DNA of 26,803 nucleotides, from NCBI GenBank assembly GCA_900128395.1, contig LT649428.1:1-26803 (forward strand), written 5' to 3'. The notes below the pieces were generated by a model, which was not told where the DNA came from, did no database searches, and worked only from the letters and a program-made list of their open reading frames with translations. Source of the DNA: Stramenopiles sp. TOSAG23-2. Taxonomy: Eukaryota > Sar. Below are positions 24,966-26,803 of this stretch, in pieces. The translations under genes were made by a program, and so were the position numbers. The number at the start of each line of letters is the position of its first letter. The stretch's first letter is position 1.

Positions 24966-26316
24966 AAGAAGAAGAACAACAACAACCGAAGCATCTGACG
25001 AAACACATTTTGAAGATTTACCTGGTATATTACAAATATGTATTGGTACTGCTACAAAACCAGGTCTCATAGCATATTTTGATAATGATATACTTGCAAT
25101 GATAAACATGTTTGCGAAAACATGTAAAAAATTTCTTGAATATGATCCCTTGCGTTGTTGTTATTTTAGTGTCGTATTAACAAAAAAATATGGAGTCAAT
25201 TTTGATGGCAGTAGGGTAAATTTGGATGGAAAGAACATCCGTGATGAGGATTTACAAAATATAGGTGAAGCATTGAAAGCAAACAATACATTAACATACT
25301 TGGACCTAGATAATAATAATATTACTGATGTACAAAGTATTGGCGAATAGGATATAACTCATATACAAAGTATTGGCGATGCATTAAAAACAAACAATAC
25401 ATTAGAAATATTGGACCTAGATAATAATAATATTACTGATGTACAAAGTATTGGCGATGCATTAAAAACAAACAATACATTAGAAATATTGTACCTATCT
25501 AATAATAATATTACTGATGTACAAAGTATTGGCGATGCATTAAAAACAAACAATACATTAACGTGGTTGAACCTATGTAATAATAATATTACTGATGTAC
25601 AAAGTATTGGCGATGCATTAAAAATAAACATTACATTAAAGGTATTGTACCTAGGTAATAATAATATTACTGATGTACAAAGTATTGGTGAAGGATTAAA
25701 AACAAACAAGACATTAATGTGCTTGAACCTTGAGAATAATAATATTACTGATGTACAAAGTATTGGTGACAGATTAAAATCAAACAATGCATTAAAGATA
25801 TTGAGCCTGGATAATAATAATATTACTGATGTAGAAAGTTTTGGTGTTGCATTGAAAACAAACTATACGTTAACGACATTGTTCCTAGCTGGTAATAATA
25901 TTACTGATGTACAAAGTATTGGTGACGGATTAAAAACAAATAATACATTGACATACTTGGACCTAGATTATAATAATATTGCAGATGTACAAAGTATTGG
26001 TAAAGGATTAAAAACAAACAATTCATTAACGAGATTGTACCTACATAATAATAATATTACTAATGTACAAAGTATTGGTGAAGGATTAAAATCAAACAAT
26101 ACATTAAAGTACTTGTTCCTAGGTGATAATAAAATTTATTGGGGAATACAGAGTATTATTGATGTATTAAAGACAAACAATACATTAAAGGAGTTGTACC
26201 TACGTAATAATCGACTTGATTCTAATATGATATCACAATTAAAACCTATACAACAATATAAAAGGGATGGATCAAATGGGTATCAACAAGTGGAAAGGAT
26301 GTGGCTACGCTTGTAA
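24877..26316 (+). CDS. Leucine-rich-repeat protein interrupted by one TAG
   Basis: The frame runs from ATG 24877 to TAA 26316 and is broken only by TAG at 25348–25350. Without that stop it would be 479 residues. The N-terminus has 20 Thr codons in a row (24907–24966) then RRRTTTT. A ~70-residue segment with DNDILAMINMFAKTCKKFLEYDP resembles a degenerate F-box, a weak call. Twelve leucine-rich repeats of mostly 26 residues follow (consensus LxLxNNNITDVQSIGDALKxNNTL), from 25300, ending with a short tail. Such LRRs form a curved solenoid for protein binding. Ribosomes stopping at TAG would make a 157-residue product with a single repeat. Whether it is a pseudogene, a read-through gene or carries an error cannot be decided here. 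Confidence 0.72.
24907..24966 (+). repeat. ACA/ACG triplet repeat encoding poly-Thr
   Basis: Twenty consecutive Thr codons, ACA first, then ACG, then a final ACA. A pure triplet tract of this kind is prone to length change but stays in frame. Confidence 0.9.
25300..26271 (+). repeat. 78-bp tandem repeat coding for LRR units
   Basis: Unit starts (the codon for the first Leu-type residue) fall at 25300, then every 78 nt from 25411 to 26113, then 26194. The first unit is 111 nt long, with an additional degenerate partial unit containing the TAG, and the penultimate has one extra codon. Blocks such as AATAATATTACTGATGTACA with AAGTATTGG are unchanged in most units. Confidence 0.93.
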
Positions 26317-26332
26317 ATTTTTGTGTGTATAT

Positions 26333-26427
26333 ATTATTTAATTTACGCATAATTTATTTTTAATTTACTCATGATAATTCCTACTCTTCAAAAGAATAAA
26401 ATAACTGAAATAATCTATCTCACACAA
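26333..26427. repeat. Dispersed 3'-flank repeat, copy 2
   Basis: This is the partner of 11209–11330, with the same blocks in the same order and a few small deletions (ATTTACGCATAATTTATTT, TTTACTCATGATA, CCTACTCTTCAAAAGAATA, ATAACTGAAATAATCTATCT). It follows the LRR stop by 17 nt, so it would be in its 3' untranslated region. Confidence 0.9.
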
Positions 26428-26562
26428 GTGTGTTGATATTCTCATAATCGAAAATACCAATGAAGGTAAATAGATAGTATCAACTACTCATAATAGCTGA
26501 TGGAAAACGGACATCATATATATATGTGTGTGTACGAAGTTCGTATGATATTAATAATGTGA

Positions 26563-26803
26563 TCTGGTTAAAACCTACGAAAGTTGTTAATAATTTTACA
26601 CTTCTCGTGTGAAGTAATATGCTCCAATACTTGTATTATGATATTTTATATTTTAAATATATTTTATATATACTTCTTGTGTTAAAGTAATATATGCTCA
26701 ATACTCAATCGCAAGAATAATACGAGTGTGTTATATCCTACTATTTGTAAAGCTCTAATGCACCTCTGCAAACTAATACTCTACAAGCACAAGTAGGTTT
26801 CTA
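26563..26803. repeat. Dispersed repeat, copy 2 (runs off the window)
   Basis: This is the partner of 4561–4735. It contains an internal duplication: ACACTTCTCGTGTGAAGTAATATG near 26592 and TACTTCTTGTGTTAAAGTAATA near 26671. The right edge corresponds to the 3' end of the doubtful 60-residue minus-strand ORF of copy 1, with Gly-to-Arg changes and a lost stop. The repeat continues beyond the window. Confidence 0.8.

Noticed and set aside
24903-25109. Minus-strand poly-Val frame
   Set aside because: It is the complement of the Thr triplet tract and has no independent support.
25359-25787. Long minus-strand open frame across the LRR repeats
   Set aside because: It is the mirror of the 78-bp tandem repeat: any multiple-of-three repeat that is open in one unit is open in all. 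The plus-strand frame has a start, a typical LRR pattern and an upstream domain.

Overview
The window is AT-rich DNA from a single-celled eukaryote with low intron density. Evidence: large uninterrupted genes with strongly A/T-biased third codon positions, a few short GT–AG introns, long TA-rich intergenic stretches with no operon-like spacing, and typically eukaryotic proteins (exportin-2/CSE1, PARP, TMEM144, a GIDE-like membrane protein, a cathepsin L-like protease). I cannot name the species. A terminal V-P-x-G-x-x-P-G motif on the large transporter, as I recall common in stramenopiles, is a weak hint in that direction. No tRNA, rRNA, CRISPR array or intact transposase was recognised.

Layout. 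0–5.8 kb: a small Ser/Asp-rich protein at the edge; a 293-bp foldback repeat; a dual-specificity phosphatase; a three-exon PARP whose introns I could place by phase; and, convergent with it, a two-pass GIDE/BAM-like protein without a RING finger. 5.8–11.2 kb: a hairpin-rich intergenic region, then two co-oriented membrane carriers (TMEM144 type and a GPH/MFS_2-type carrier). 11.6–18.4 kb: a cathepsin L-like protease (minus) divergent from a Rieske non-haem iron oxygenase (plus), which converges on exportin-2/CSE1 (minus). 18.4–24.9 kb is accessory-looking: an ORF with an in-frame repeat, two copies of a short near-perfect hairpin, a broken gene of unknown function on the minus strand, a degenerate direct duplication, and three near-identical copies of a 225-bp satellite. 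24.9–26.8 kb: a leucine-rich-repeat gene of twelve ~26-residue units with one in-frame TAG, followed by two repeats that also occur downstream of the transporter and PARP genes.

The most noteworthy signals are the paired 20-bp-stem hairpins at 20.1 and 20.6 kb, with a geometrically similar unrelated hairpin at 6.3 kb; the LRR array whose frame is intact except for one TAG in the most degenerate unit, while every other convincing gene here ends in TAA; the broken gene, which two one-base changes would restore; and the PARP with a basic N-terminus and membrane anchor lying next to the GIDE-like protein. The genes otherwise look like an ordinary mixture without one shared pathway, although the two adjacent carriers may both move carbohydrates.
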